In this document: piece by piece, positions 44,591 to 53,755 of the stretch
How positions within the stretch are numbered: the stretch's first letter is position 1
Layout of the letters: every line of letters begins with the position of its first letter
DNA from: Marinobacter zhanjiangensis
GTDB lineage: Bacteria; Pseudomonadota; Gammaproteobacteria; Pseudomonadales; Oleiphilaceae
Direction of reading: 5' to 3'
DNA length: 64,000 nt
NCBI RefSeq assembly: GCF_014651935.1
Contig: NZ_BMXV01000005.1
Location: forward strand, 248,001-312,000
Translations under genes and position numbers: made by a program
Notes under the pieces: generated by a model
Told to the model about the DNA's origin: nothing
Databases searched by the model: none
What the model saw: the letters and a program-made list of their open reading frames with translations, nothing else

Positions 44591-45771
44591 CTAAGTATTC
44601 ATTGGCCTCCAGTACCTGGGGCCAAGAGGAGCTTGATGCCATTCAGAATGTGATCGACTCCGATATGTACACCATGGGGCAGCATGTTGCGGAGTATGAG
44701 CGGCAGTTTGCAGAGTTTTTTGGCTCCAGGTATGCCGTCATGGCCAGCTCAGGCTCTACAGCCAACCTATTGATGGTGGCCGCACTGTTCTTTACCAGGT
44801 TGCCGTATTTGCAGCGCGGGGATGAAGTGATTGTGCCTGCCGTCTCTTGGTCGACCACCTATTTCCCGCTTCAGCAGTATGGCCTGAAGCTCAAGTTTGT
44901 CGATATTGATCCGGACACTCTCAATATTGACCTGAAAAAGCTTGAGGCAGCGATTACCGAAGATACCAAAGCGATTCTCACGGTGAATCTGCTCGGCAAT
45001 CCTAATGACTTTGATACTATTCAGAAGATTGTTGCGGGCAAAAAAATCCTGTTGCTTGAGGACAACTGTGAATCGATGGGAGCCGAATTTGGCTCCAAAA
45101 AAACAGGGTCGTTTGGTCTGATGGGGACCTTTAGTTCCTTTTTCTCGCATCACATCGCTACGATGGAAGGCGGTTGTGTAATTACCGATGATGAGGAGCT
45201 TTATCACGTTCTCCTTTGTATTCGCGCCCACGGTTGGACACGTAATCTTCCGAACGATAATAAAGTCTCCGGTATCAAGAGTGATGATCCGTTTGAGGAA
45301 GCATTCAAGTTTGTGTTGCCTGGCTACAACGTTCGACCGCTCGAGATGAGTGGTGCGATTGGTATTGAGCAACTGAAAAAGTTACCGGCGTTTGTCGAGG
45401 TTAGACGCGAGAACGCTCGTCTTTTTCAGCAGTTGTTTAGTAATCACCCTCACGTGCGTATTCAAAAAGAAGTGGGTGATAGCAGTTGGTTCGGTTTTTC
45501 TCTAGTTGTCAAAGAGGATGCGCCGTTCACCCGAAAAAAGTTCGTTACGGCCCTGAGAGGTGGAGATATTGAATGCAGACCAATTGTTACCGGTAATTTC
45601 CTGAAAAATGTTGATGTTTTAAAGTTCTTTGATTACGAGGTGAGTGGCGGTACTGATGCGGCTGAGTACATTGATCAGAACGGACTGTTTGTTGGCAATC
45701 ACCATATTCCACTGAAGAAAGAACTGCACCATCTGAAAGAGGTAATCGATAAGCTGTGTGATTCCGTTTGA
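44587..45771 (+). CDS. ColD-like PLP-dependent 3-dehydratase (DegT family)
   Basis: This 394-residue DegT/DnrJ/EryC1/StrS fold protein lacks the usual PLP lysine. The site reads TFSSFFSHHIATMEGG, with His188 at the lysine position, the same residue and number as in E. coli ColD (GDP-4-keto-6-deoxy-D-mannose 3-dehydratase). Such enzymes use PLP (with glutamate) to remove the C3 hydroxyl rather than to install an amino group. It overlaps fcl by four bases. With Gmd and the synthase it could make GDP-colitose (3,6-dideoxy-L-galactose). Confidence 0.82.
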   Translation: MTKYSLASSTWGQEELDAIQNVIDSDMYTMGQHVAEYERQFAEFFGSRYAVMASSGSTANLLMVAALFFTRLPYLQRGDEVIVPAVSWSTTYFPLQQYGLKLKFVDIDPDTLNIDLKKLEAAITEDTKAILTVNLLGNPNDFDTIQKIVAGKKILLLEDNCESMGAEFGSKKTGSFGLMGTFSSFFSHHIATMEGGCVITDDEELYHVLLCIRAHGWTRNLPNDNKVSGIKSDDPFEEAFKFVLPGYNVRPLEMSGAIGIEQLKKLPAFVEVRRENARLFQQLFSNHPHVRIQKEVGDSSWFGFSLVVKEDAPFTRKKFVTALRGGDIECRPIVTGNFLKNVDVLKFFDYEVSGGTDAAEYIDQNGLFVGNHHIPLKKELHHLKEVIDKLCDSV

Positions 45772-46253
45772 TGATATTGCGTCCGGAAACTCGAGGTTCG
45801 TCGATGCTGCCAGAGAAAGACTTTCAGCACGTAGTTGATTTTACCCCTTTGTTCTCAATTGATCTGATTGTCGTTAACTTCGGTAAGGTGTTGTTAGGCA
45901 AGCGCTTAAATAGGCCAGCTCAGGACTATTGGTTTGTTCCTGGCGGTCGGGTTCGGAAAAATGAATCTATGCAGGAAGCATTTCTACGCTTGACTAATGC
46001 TGAGCTGGGCATGCCTATAGAATACTCGGCTGCGCAGCCTATTGGGGTATTTGAGCATTTTTATCAGGACAGCGTCTTCGGGGAGTCGCCTTCAACGCAC
46101 TATATCGCGCTGGGGATGTTGTTAGGATTTGATGCCAATCTTGCTCACTTGCCTGGAGATCAACATGGGGCGTTTGAGTTTTGGTCTATCGCAGAGGCTC
46201 TGGCCGCTCCAGAAGTTCACGAATATACAAAAGACTACCTTCGTACTATTTAA
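45768..46253 (+). CDS. gmm: GDP-mannose mannosyl hydrolase (Nudix)
   Basis: This 161-residue protein has the atypical Nudix box GGRVRKNESMQEAFLRLTNA of GDP-mannose hydrolases, and the preceding LLGKRLNRPAQDYWFVPGG matches the E. coli enzyme closely. It hydrolyses GDP-mannose and GDP-glucose and may tune the GDP-sugar pool, as in colanic acid operons where gmm follows fcl. The ATG at 45768 overlaps the preceding stop; an internal ATG at 45804 is an alternative start closer to the usual length. Confidence 0.85.
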   Translation: MMILRPETRGSSMLPEKDFQHVVDFTPLFSIDLIVVNFGKVLLGKRLNRPAQDYWFVPGGRVRKNESMQEAFLRLTNAELGMPIEYSAAQPIGVFEHFYQDSVFGESPSTHYIALGMLLGFDANLAHLPGDQHGAFEFWSIAEALAAPEVHEYTKDYLRTI

Positions 46254-46268
46254 AGTGATGATTGATTA

Positions 46269-47672
46269 ATGATTTATCCTGTTGTGATGGCGGGCGGAAA
46301 CGGAACCCGCTTATGGCCAATGTCCCGCGAGCTATACCCGAAACAGTTTCTTGATCTGGTTGGCGAGCAGACGCTTGTTCAGGAAACCTTGCTTCGGTTG
46401 CGGGGCTTGGAAGTGGCCGCTCCCGTGCTTATCTGTAATGAAGCTCATCGCTTTCTGGCGGCAGAGCAACTGCGCCAGATAGATCTGCTCGATCACAACA
46501 TCATCTTGGAGCCTGCCGGCCGCAATACGGCACCGGCTATTGCTCTGGCCGCCCAAGCGGCCTTGGCCTCCAATAAGGATGCGATGCTGCTGATCTTGGC
46601 TGCGGATCATGCGATTGCCAACGACGCGTCGTTTCGTGAGGCGGTAGCCAGCGCCAAGCCTTTGGCCGAGGCCGGGGAGTTGGTGACTTTTGGGATTGTG
46701 CCTACTCATGCCGAAACGGGTTATGGTTATATCCTCCGTGGAGAGATTAAAGGCCCGGGCTTTCGGGTCGAGCAATTTGTCGAAAAGCCCGATGCGGACA
46801 CAGCTCAGGCTTATGTGACAAGTGGTGATTACTACTGGAACAGCGGTATGTTTCTGTTTCGGGCAGATCGCTATCTGGAAGAACTTCAGGCCCACCGCCC
46901 GGACACCTATGAGGCGTGTCTCGCTGCTATGGATGGAACAAAGCGAGACCTCGATTTTATTCGCGTGAACGAGCAGCCTTTTTTACAATGCCCATCGGAG
47001 TCGGTTGATTATGCTGTGATGGAAAGGACCTTACGTGCGATGGTGGTGCCACTGGATGCAGGTTGGAGCGATGTGGGTTCCTGGTCCGCGATTTGGGAGT
47101 TAGGGCAGAAAGATACCCAGGGCAATGTCACCGAGGGCGATGTTATCAGCCACAACAGCGAAGGAAGTTATGTGCTCGCCGAGAACGCTTTGGTCGGTAC
47201 TGTTGGGGTAAAAGACCTGGTTATTGTGCAAACGAAAGACGCTGTGTTGGTAGCAGATAAACATCAGGTACAGGATGTTAAAAAGTTGGTGGATCAACTG
47301 AAGGCGAGCGGACGCGCCGAGCACAAGCTGCACCGCGAGGTTTATCGCCCTTGGGGCAAATACGATTCAGTGGACAATGGGCACCGGTACCAGGTTAAAC
47401 GCATTACTGTGAAACCTGGTGAAAAACTCTCGGTACAGATGCACCACCACCGCGCAGAACACTGGATTGTAGTATCCGGCACCGCCAGTGTGACGATAGA
47501 TAGTAACACCCAGCTTCTCACTGAAAACCAGTCCATTTACATACCCGTCGGTAGTGTTCATGCCCTTGAAAACCCTGGCAGGATTCCTCTGGAGTTGATC
47601 GAAGTGCAGAGCGGCACTTACCTAGGTGAAGACGATATTGTCCGCTATGAAGACCGTTACGGTCGCGCCTGA
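46269..47672 (+). CDS. manC: mannose-1-phosphate guanylyltransferase / mannose-6-phosphate isomerase
   Basis: This 467-residue bifunctional type II enzyme makes GDP-mannose. The pyrophosphorylase signature is [20 protein letters not shown] (7-26), with [10 protein letters not shown]. The C-terminal cupin isomerase part has [12 protein letters not shown] and [16 protein letters not shown]. It supplies the substrate for Gmd. A phosphomannomutase gene is not seen in the window and must be elsewhere. Confidence 0.95.
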   Translation: MIYPVVMAGGNGTRLWPMSRELYPKQFLDLVGEQTLVQETLLRLRGLEVAAPVLICNEAHRFLAAEQLRQIDLLDHNIILEPAGRNTAPAIALAAQAALASNKDAMLLILAADHAIANDASFREAVASAKPLAEAGELVTFGIVPTHAETGYGYILRGEIKGPGFRVEQFVEKPDADTAQAYVTSGDYYWNSGMFLFRADRYLEELQAHRPDTYEACLAAMDGTKRDLDFIRVNEQPFLQCPSESVDYAVMERTLRAMVVPLDAGWSDVGSWSAIWELGQKDTQGNVTEGDVISHNSEGSYVLAENALVGTVGVKDLVIVQTKDAVLVADKHQVQDVKKLVDQLKASGRAEHKLHREVYRPWGKYDSVDNGHRYQVKRITVKPGEKLSVQMHHHRAEHWIVVSGTASVTIDSNTQLLTENQSIYIPVGSVHALENPGRIPLELIEVQSGTYLGEDDIVRYEDRYGRA

Positions 47673-47794
47673 CTTCCTCGTTAACAAAGATCAACCGCTG
47701 CGCTTCGACGTAGGCTATGCAGGTTATGAGGGCTTTTGCCATTGCCTGAAATGGCGGCCCGAGTGCTTGAAATATACTGCGATTGCAGCTTGCC

Positions 47795-47822
47795 TTGGCT
47801 CGCCGTAGAGCTGAACTACAAT
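47795..47822 (+). promoter_or_regulatory. possible sigma-70 promoter
   Basis: TTGGCT (47795-47800), a 16-base spacer and TACAAT (47817-47822) precede the next gene by 35 bases. The -10 matches at five of six positions and the -35 at four of six. It lies in a 185-base gap after manC where codon use returns to GC-rich. Confidence 0.4.
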
Positions 47823-47857
47823 ATTCTCTTCGTACTCTCTGAGTAGATTCTTTCTTA

Positions 47858-49594
47858 ATGAATGAAATTTCTAATGTTTTACGTTGGACTCTGTCGCTTA
47901 GTGCGAAGTTCTACCGAGTAGTGCCTTTTCTGACACTGGCCATCGTGGTTCTGACTCTGGTCTCGCAGATTGCGTCGCTACTGTCTTTCTTTTTGCCACT
48001 GAAGATCATTATTCTGCTTGGCTCAGAGGGAATGCCCCGGTATTTCCCGGCGGCTTTCGCTCAGCTGGACCGTGACGTGCTGATTGCCTGGCTGAGTGCC
48101 GCTACCATAGGTTTCTTCCTGCTAAGCCTTCTGGCGGAAAAGCTCATTGCCAGGGCTACAGATGTGGCCGCGGGCAAGTTGCTGGGCAAAAGCCAGAAGA
48201 TGGTACTGTTTGAAAACCAGGAAGATGTAGCGGCCAGGGCCTATCAGCGTTATTCCAGTGCCCTGGCAGCCGGTGTTTTCATCCCTCTGGCATTGACGAC
48301 ATTAGGCTGGTTTTACCCGTCCATGGCGGGTTTGATTGCGGGCTACTCGCTTTTCGTTTCTATGGTTTTTGTGACCGCGCATCGATTCAGCGAGAAGTTT
48401 AGGGAGTATCTGGATCAGAAGCTGGCTTCTGCCCTTGGGTTAGCCGGCACCTTGGGCTTCTTTGTGGTGTTTGCCTACTTGGTGGCCGAGTTTATTTTCT
48501 TTTCACCACCGGGTTTTATCATCGCCATCATTTCCATACTGGCAAGCCGCCAGATATTCGGCCGCGCAACGGCCCTGGTTTCAGGGCTGCATGGGCTTGC
48601 CCAGCAACGGCTAAGATTGGATGCCTTGTTTTTCCACGGCAAGGTGCTGGTGAGCCAGCACCAGCAGCCGAATCCGGGAAAGAAAAACCTGTGGTCACTG
48701 CTGCAACCGGAAACCCGCGCGGGATGGCTGATACAGGTGCTGGAAGAAGCCGGTATGCCGATGGCCAGTACTGATCAGCTAAAGGTGCAATGGCTGGACA
48801 GCAGCAAACCAAACATGCCCCATCTATTGGTGTCTAGTGCTGAAGAGCCTGATCGACCGTTGCTGGTAAAAGTATTTGACGTCAATCGTAAATCACTGGC
48901 TCAGCACGAGGCCACGTTGGCGACGGAGGGGCTGGAGGGCGTGCCCATACCCTTACTGATCCTAGGCACGGAAGTTGATCGGTTTGCCTGCCACGTTTAT
49001 CGGCTGCCACCGGGGCAAGTACTTAAGGTGCAGCAGGCTAAGCGCAAGCTCCCGGCTCTGGATAAACGATTTGTAGCGATTCACCTGTCACCGCAGTTGG
49101 TTAATCGGTACCTACGATCCCGCCCGTTACTGGTGGACCGCCTTTCTGCTGACGTGCTGGAGCGTCTGTATATCGCCTGCTACAGCAGGCAGGACACTTT
49201 GCATGTGGCGGAACTGATAGATCGGTTGGCCGAACTCCAGTCGCACCTGAAGGTTCTGCCATTGGTTCTGGTGAACCCTAATATGAGAAGATCCGTCTGG
49301 CAAGCCGACGCGGATCAGACCCTGTTAGCACTGAACTGGGATAGATGGTCGCTGGACCCCTTGGGCGCAGGCTGGCCCTTTTCCGGAAAGCCCTTTGCCC
49401 GGCTGGTCGAGCACCTGATGGGAGAGCCAGATCGTCGACTCAACAACGTAGACTCCTGCAAGGTAAGGTTGTCTGCATTGGCTTATGGCCTGGAAGACTT
49501 CAATAACCGGCAGTTGTTGAATGACGCGCTGAATGTGGTGCCGGAAATTCTGGACACGATGAACACTTTGCAGAACAACGCCACCGAGGAGTGA
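47858..49594 (+). CDS. membrane protein with cytoplasmic domain, unknown role in polysaccharide locus
   Basis: This 578-residue protein has about five membrane segments in the first 250 residues (for example LTLAIVVLTLVSQIASLLSF), followed by a soluble C-terminal half. The N-terminal part loosely resembles ABC exporter membrane domains, but no ATPase motifs are present. The C-terminal half has kinase-like features such as LLVKVFDVNRKSLAQHEA and LNWDRWSLDPLG, although the typical catalytic loop is absent. No family is assigned. Only three bases separate it from the glycosyltransferase that follows, so it belongs to this gene set. Confidence 0.5.
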   Translation: MNEISNVLRWTLSLSAKFYRVVPFLTLAIVVLTLVSQIASLLSFFLPLKIIILLGSEGMPRYFPAAFAQLDRDVLIAWLSAATIGFFLLSLLAEKLIARATDVAAGKLLGKSQKMVLFENQEDVAARAYQRYSSALAAGVFIPLALTTLGWFYPSMAGLIAGYSLFVSMVFVTAHRFSEKFREYLDQKLASALGLAGTLGFFVVFAYLVAEFIFFSPPGFIIAIISILASRQIFGRATALVSGLHGLAQQRLRLDALFFHGKVLVSQHQQPNPGKKNLWSLLQPETRAGWLIQVLEEAGMPMASTDQLKVQWLDSSKPNMPHLLVSSAEEPDRPLLVKVFDVNRKSLAQHEATLATEGLEGVPIPLLILGTEVDRFACHVYRLPPGQVLKVQQAKRKLPALDKRFVAIHLSPQLVNRYLRSRPLLVDRLSADVLERLYIACYSRQDTLHVAELIDRLAELQSHLKVLPLVLVNPNMRRSVWQADADQTLLALNWDRWSLDPLGAGWPFSGKPFARLVEHLMGEPDRRLNNVDSCKVRLSALAYGLEDFNNRQLLNDALNVVPEILDTMNTLQNNATEE

Positions 49595-49597
49595 CTC

Positions 49598-50815
49598 TTG
49601 GCCCGTATAGCCATGCTGGTATGGAATGAGTTTGTGAACGACGCGCGGGTCCTGAAAGAGGCACAGACCCTGGCAGCAGCGGGCCACGAGGTGGTTGTCC
49701 ATGCCTTGCACACTCCTGGCAAAACCCTGGCGTCTGAAGAACTGGAACCTGGTATCCGGGTTGAAAGGGTGGTGCGCAGTCCCTTTTGGAGCTTCCGCAA
49801 GGGCGGTGGGCAGTCTGGCGCCTCCGGGGCACCTGTGCGGCCGGTAGCTTCGCCCCCGGGTACTGGCCGCCAATTATTTCGCCTGTCGACCCGTTCCATT
49901 ACCCATCTGAGATTATGGTGGCGTCTGGTCCGTTCCCGCGCGGACGTCATTCATGCCCATGATGTGAATACTTTGCCGACAGCCTGGCTGGCATCGAAGT
50001 GTCTCGGTGTGCCCCTGGTCTACGATGCCCATGAGATCAGTACCGATCGGGAAGGGTACAAGGTGTTTCGCAAGTGGGTGGGCTGGATCGAGAAAACGAT
50101 TATGCCCAAGGTTGCCGCCTCGATTACTACAACGGATCTGCGGGCAAAGTTCTTTGCCCGGGCTTATCATGTTCCCCGTCCTCTGGTACTGCAGAATCGG
50201 CCGCGCCGGGTGCCGTTGTTGGAAAGTAACCGGTTACGTGAGCACCTCCAGTTGAAGGAGGCCTGGCCAGTGGTGGTGTATCAGGGTGGATTACAAAGGG
50301 GGCGGGGGCTTGACCGACTGGTGGAGGCGGCTGCCCGTTTGCAGGATGCCTATGTTGTCTTTGTTGGTGGCGGCAATATCGAGGGCCAGCTCAGGGACAG
50401 GGTCCGGGAATACAGCCTGGAGCAACAGGTGTTTTTCATTCCCACGGTGTCGCTCGATGAGCTTCCTCACTATACTGCCTCTGCCGACATTGGTGTCCAG
50501 CCCATCGAGAACACCTGCCTGAATCACTTCACCACAGACTCCAACAAGCTGTTCGAGTATGTGGCCGTGGGGCTGCCGGTAGTGGCCTCGGCGTTACCGG
50601 AAATCGCCAGGGTGGTGAAAGACCATGACCTGGGCATCCTGACGCCCCCCGGCGATGTGGAGGCTTTAGCCGAGGCGCTGCAACGTCTGGTTGACGACCC
50701 GGGACTGCGGGCCCGGTATTCGGCGAACGCCAGGCTGGCGGCTGCTACACTCAACTGGGAGGCACAGGAGAGTGCCCTTGTCGATCTATACAAGCGTATC
50801 CTGCCGCCTGCCTGA
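49598..50815 (+). CDS. GT4-family glycosyltransferase
   Basis: This GT-B enzyme of 405 residues has an N-terminal acceptor domain with DVIHAHDVNTLPTAWLASK and a C-terminal donor domain with VVYQGGLQRGRGLDRLVEA and NKLFEYVAVGLPVVASALPE, the E-x7-E-like region of GT4 enzymes. The start is TTG at 49598 with GAGGAG seven bases upstream. It probably adds one sugar of the repeat unit on the cytoplasmic face. Confidence 0.88.
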   Translation: MARIAMLVWNEFVNDARVLKEAQTLAAAGHEVVVHALHTPGKTLASEELEPGIRVERVVRSPFWSFRKGGGQSGASGAPVRPVASPPGTGRQLFRLSTRSITHLRLWWRLVRSRADVIHAHDVNTLPTAWLASKCLGVPLVYDAHEISTDREGYKVFRKWVGWIEKTIMPKVAASITTTDLRAKFFARAYHVPRPLVLQNRPRRVPLLESNRLREHLQLKEAWPVVVYQGGLQRGRGLDRLVEAAARLQDAYVVFVGGGNIEGQLRDRVREYSLEQQVFFIPTVSLDELPHYTASADIGVQPIENTCLNHFTTDSNKLFEYVAVGLPVVASALPEIARVVKDHDLGILTPPGDVEALAEALQRLVDDPGLRARYSANARLAAATLNWEAQESALVDLYKRILPPA

Positions 50816-50856
50816 AAAACTGGCCGTCTGCCGGCTCCATTTATTCACTATTTTCC

Positions 50857-52071
50857 GTGATACCTTTGAAGATTCTTTTAGTCAGCTATTACTTCCCACC
50901 GGACCTTTGCGCCGGCGCGTTCCGGGCCAAGGCTCTGGCGGACGCGTTGATCCGGCAGGGTGATGGCCATGTGCAGCTGGATGTGGTGACAACCGAGCCT
51001 AATCGATACCGCACCCATCAGCCGGATGCCCTGGAAGCGACGAGTGCTGACTACCGTGTTTTTCGGGTTGCCTTGCCCAGCAATCGCTGGGGGTTGATCG
51101 GGCAGGTACGTTCATTTGCCGCTTACGCGTACTCTGCCTGCCGCCAGGCGCCGGAGGCCGAGTATGATGTGGTCGTGGCAACCTCGTCGCGTCTGATGAC
51201 GGCAGCTCTTGGTGCCCGGGTGGCCAGGAAGAAGGGCGCCGCTTTCTATCTGGATATTCGTGATATTTTCACGGATACCATCAAGCATGTATTCCATCCC
51301 GCTCTGACCGTACCGCTGGAGCGGCTGTTGTCCCGCATTGAGCGTTATGCGGTGAAGCGGGCCGACCGGGTCAACCTGGTTTCTCCGGGCTTTCTGCCTT
51401 ACTTCGAGGCGATAACCAACAGGAAGTCTTGTCGCCTTTTCACCAACGGCATTGATGACGACTTCGCGCAACGGCAATGGTCCGGGAAGCCGGTATCGGG
51501 GCCCAGAGTTCAGGTTGTTTATGCCGGCAATATCGGGCATGGGCAGGGGTTGGAGCGTATCCTGCCTGAACTGGCCGTGCGGCTTGCAGATCGGGCGTCG
51601 TTCACGGTTATTGGTGATGGGGCTACCCGTACGTTATTGGAACAGCGGTGTCGCCAGATTGGTGCCCGGGTCACTTTCGTCGACCCCGTTCCCAGGCAGC
51701 AGTTGCTGGAATACTATGACCAGGCAGACATTCTGTTCCTTCACCTGAACAACCTTCCTGCCTTCCTGAAGGTTCTGCCATCGAAGCTGTTTGAGTATGC
51801 CGCAACGGGCAAGCCTGTATTGGCGGGCGTTGATGGCTATTGCAGGGATTTTCTGGCCGAACAGGTAGAGGGTGTAGGAATGTTCCATCCTTGCGATGTT
51901 GAGGGGGCGGTTAATGCGTTCGGTGGCCTTGAGCTGGAATATCACCCCAGGACGGCGTTTCGTGAGAAGTATGCCCGTAAGAAGATCATGGATGATATGG
52001 CACTTGATGTTTTGGACCTTGGTCGGTGTTCGACTGATCGTTTGTCAAAGCTGAGTCCTGAAGGTAGATGA
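50857..52071 (+). CDS. GT4-family glycosyltransferase
   Basis: This GT-B enzyme of 404 residues has the N-terminal glycine/proline motif LLVSYYFPPDLCAGAFRAKA, the middle YLDIRDIFTDTIKHVFHPAL, and the donor-site SKLFEYAATGKPVLAGVDGY. It resembles WbuB/WcaI-type transferases. The start is GTG at 50857, 41 bases after the previous stop. The last four bases overlap the start of a degenerate frame (ATGA) that follows. Confidence 0.87.
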   Translation: MIPLKILLVSYYFPPDLCAGAFRAKALADALIRQGDGHVQLDVVTTEPNRYRTHQPDALEATSADYRVFRVALPSNRWGLIGQVRSFAAYAYSACRQAPEAEYDVVVATSSRLMTAALGARVARKKGAAFYLDIRDIFTDTIKHVFHPALTVPLERLLSRIERYAVKRADRVNLVSPGFLPYFEAITNRKSCRLFTNGIDDDFAQRQWSGKPVSGPRVQVVYAGNIGHGQGLERILPELAVRLADRASFTVIGDGATRTLLEQRCRQIGARVTFVDPVPRQQLLEYYDQADILFLHLNNLPAFLKVLPSKLFEYAATGKPVLAGVDGYCRDFLAEQVEGVGMFHPCDVEGAVNAFGGLELEYHPRTAFREKYARKKIMDDMALDVLDLGRCSTDRLSKLSPEGR

Positions 52072-52265
52072 CTGACGCCGGCTTCTATATAAAACTGCTG
52101 AATGTCTCGATCCGCGCAGCCACGCTAGGCAGACGGTTTTTGAAGATCCAGATCCAGATCCAGATCCTTGATCGGACTGGAGGTCAGCGAGGCGTATGTG
52201 CTGCTCAAGGGCTTGTCATTCACCAGGTACAACATGTTTTGAGGCATGATAATACGTTGCTTTAG
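52068..52265 (+). pseudogene. truncated flippase-like N-terminus and gene debris
   Basis: The 65-codon frame starts with the ATGA overlap of a real downstream gene. Its first 24 residues include LNVSIRAATLGRRF, similar to the start of the flippase at 52480 (LNLSLRALTLAVKF). It then enters four tandem AGATCC units (52144-52167) and unrelated sequence. No intact gene is visible from 52072 to 52479. It looks like a decayed or replaced flippase gene. Confidence 0.5.
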
Positions 52266-52479
52266 TGCTTTGCCTGGAAAAATGCTCATGCACAAAAAGT
52301 GGGTTAGCCATCACCAGCAGGATATTGCTGACGGGCACGATCGGCTCTTTGTACGCCATCCGAACCACCATCATGTGTCATACGGGCCACGCTCATCACC
52401 ACGTGCAACGACCTCGAAGCAAAACCAAAATGACTGAATACGTAGAGCCTCATTCCCCTGACATCGCCCATCAACGAAC

Positions 52480-53715
52480 ATGAAAACCCGTTTGCTCAAC
52501 CTGAGCCTGCGGGCACTGACGTTGGCGGTGAAATTTGCGTTCATTCTGTCTTTGGCGGTATTTCTACCGCCTGAGCAGGTAGGGCTGTATGGGCTGATCA
52601 CCGTTACCGTCTTTTATTCCATCTATTTCGTCGGTTTCGAGTTCTATACGTTCAGCACCCGTGACCTTGTTGCCCGGCCGCCGTCGGAATGGTCGCGATT
52701 GCTGTCCAGCCAACTGGTCTTCTTCGGCCTGATGTATGTGGTTGTGTTACCCGCCACCAGCGTTCTGTTCTGGCTGGAAATGCTTCCCTGGAGTGTGATG
52801 AGTGCCTTTGTCGTGCTGGTCGTGCTGGAGCACCTTTCGACGGAGCTGATGCGGCTCCTGGTGGCCATTGAGAAGCCGCTGCTGGCAACCCTGATCATCT
52901 TTATCAAACAGGCTCTATGGGCCATCTGCTTTACCGTCGCCATGTGGCTCAACCCGGAATTCAGAACCATCTCTGATCTGTTGCTGTTCTGGATGGCAGG
53001 CACCTTTGTGAGCATCCTGGTGGGCGTGGGGCCGCTTTGGATGCTCGACTGGAAGGGGGCTTTTTCAAAAATTGACTGGCGATGGATCAAGTCAGGCGTG
53101 GTTGTCGCTATTCCGCTACTCGTCTCGTCTGTTGCTGTCCGGTCTTTGTTCACATTTGATCGCTACGCCTTTGAGGCGCTCAACGGGTTGGAGCTGTTGG
53201 GTGCCTACAGTGTCTATATGGGTGTTGCTTCCGCCATGCTTTCGTTTATGGAGTCGGGGGTTTTTGTCTTCTATTACCCAAGAATGATGAAGGCCTACAA
53301 GGAAGATGACATGGCAGCGTTTGAGCGGGCCTACAAACAGTTGGCGCGGCAGTCCATCCTCTGGCTGGCGGTGTTGATGTCCGGTGCTGCTGTGGCCGGC
53401 GCGGTGATATTTCCATTGCTTGAAGAGCCGGTGTATGCGGAGAACCTCCTCCTTTTCGGTGCGGTGATTGTGGCCGTGGCTATCTTCATCGGCGGTTACG
53501 TTTTCCAGTACGGCCTGTATACGACGACAAGGGACAGGAGCATCATCGTTGCGAATGTTGCGGGGTTGGTGATCGCAGCGCTGGCATTATTTATACTGGC
53601 CTCATACACAAGCTACTGGGCCGTCACGATGTCCATGCTGATCGGGAGTGGCGTTGCGACCCTTATCAAGTACCGGAAATGGATTATGACGCGGAAGGAG
53701 CTTCTGCTGCCGTAA
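52480..53715 (+). CDS. wzx: oligosaccharide flippase (Wzx/PST-like)
   Basis: This 411-residue polytopic protein has about twelve membrane segments and a layout of MATE/MOP flippases. The N-terminal block FLPPEQVGLYGLITVTVFYS is a hallmark of this family. It moves lipid-linked oligosaccharide from the cytoplasmic to the periplasmic face. It is the only flippase gene that I see, and no wzy polymerase is evident within the locus, unless the ligase-like protein at 11933 serves. Confidence 0.85.
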   Translation: MKTRLLNLSLRALTLAVKFAFILSLAVFLPPEQVGLYGLITVTVFYSIYFVGFEFYTFSTRDLVARPPSEWSRLLSSQLVFFGLMYVVVLPATSVLFWLEMLPWSVMSAFVVLVVLEHLSTELMRLLVAIEKPLLATLIIFIKQALWAICFTVAMWLNPEFRTISDLLLFWMAGTFVSILVGVGPLWMLDWKGAFSKIDWRWIKSGVVVAIPLLVSSVAVRSLFTFDRYAFEALNGLELLGAYSVYMGVASAMLSFMESGVFVFYYPRMMKAYKEDDMAAFERAYKQLARQSILWLAVLMSGAAVAGAVIFPLLEEPVYAENLLLFGAVIVAVAIFIGGYVFQYGLYTTTRDRSIIVANVAGLVIAALALFILASYTSYWAVTMSMLIGSGVATLIKYRKWIMTRKELLLP

Positions 53716-53755
53716 GGCAGGGTAGCTCCTGGAATCTCCGAATTGGATACTGAAT

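Noticed and set aside
44587..45771. Perosamine-type 4-aminotransferase
   Set aside because: The PLP lysine is replaced by histidine, which rules out normal transamination and points to a ColD-like dehydratase.
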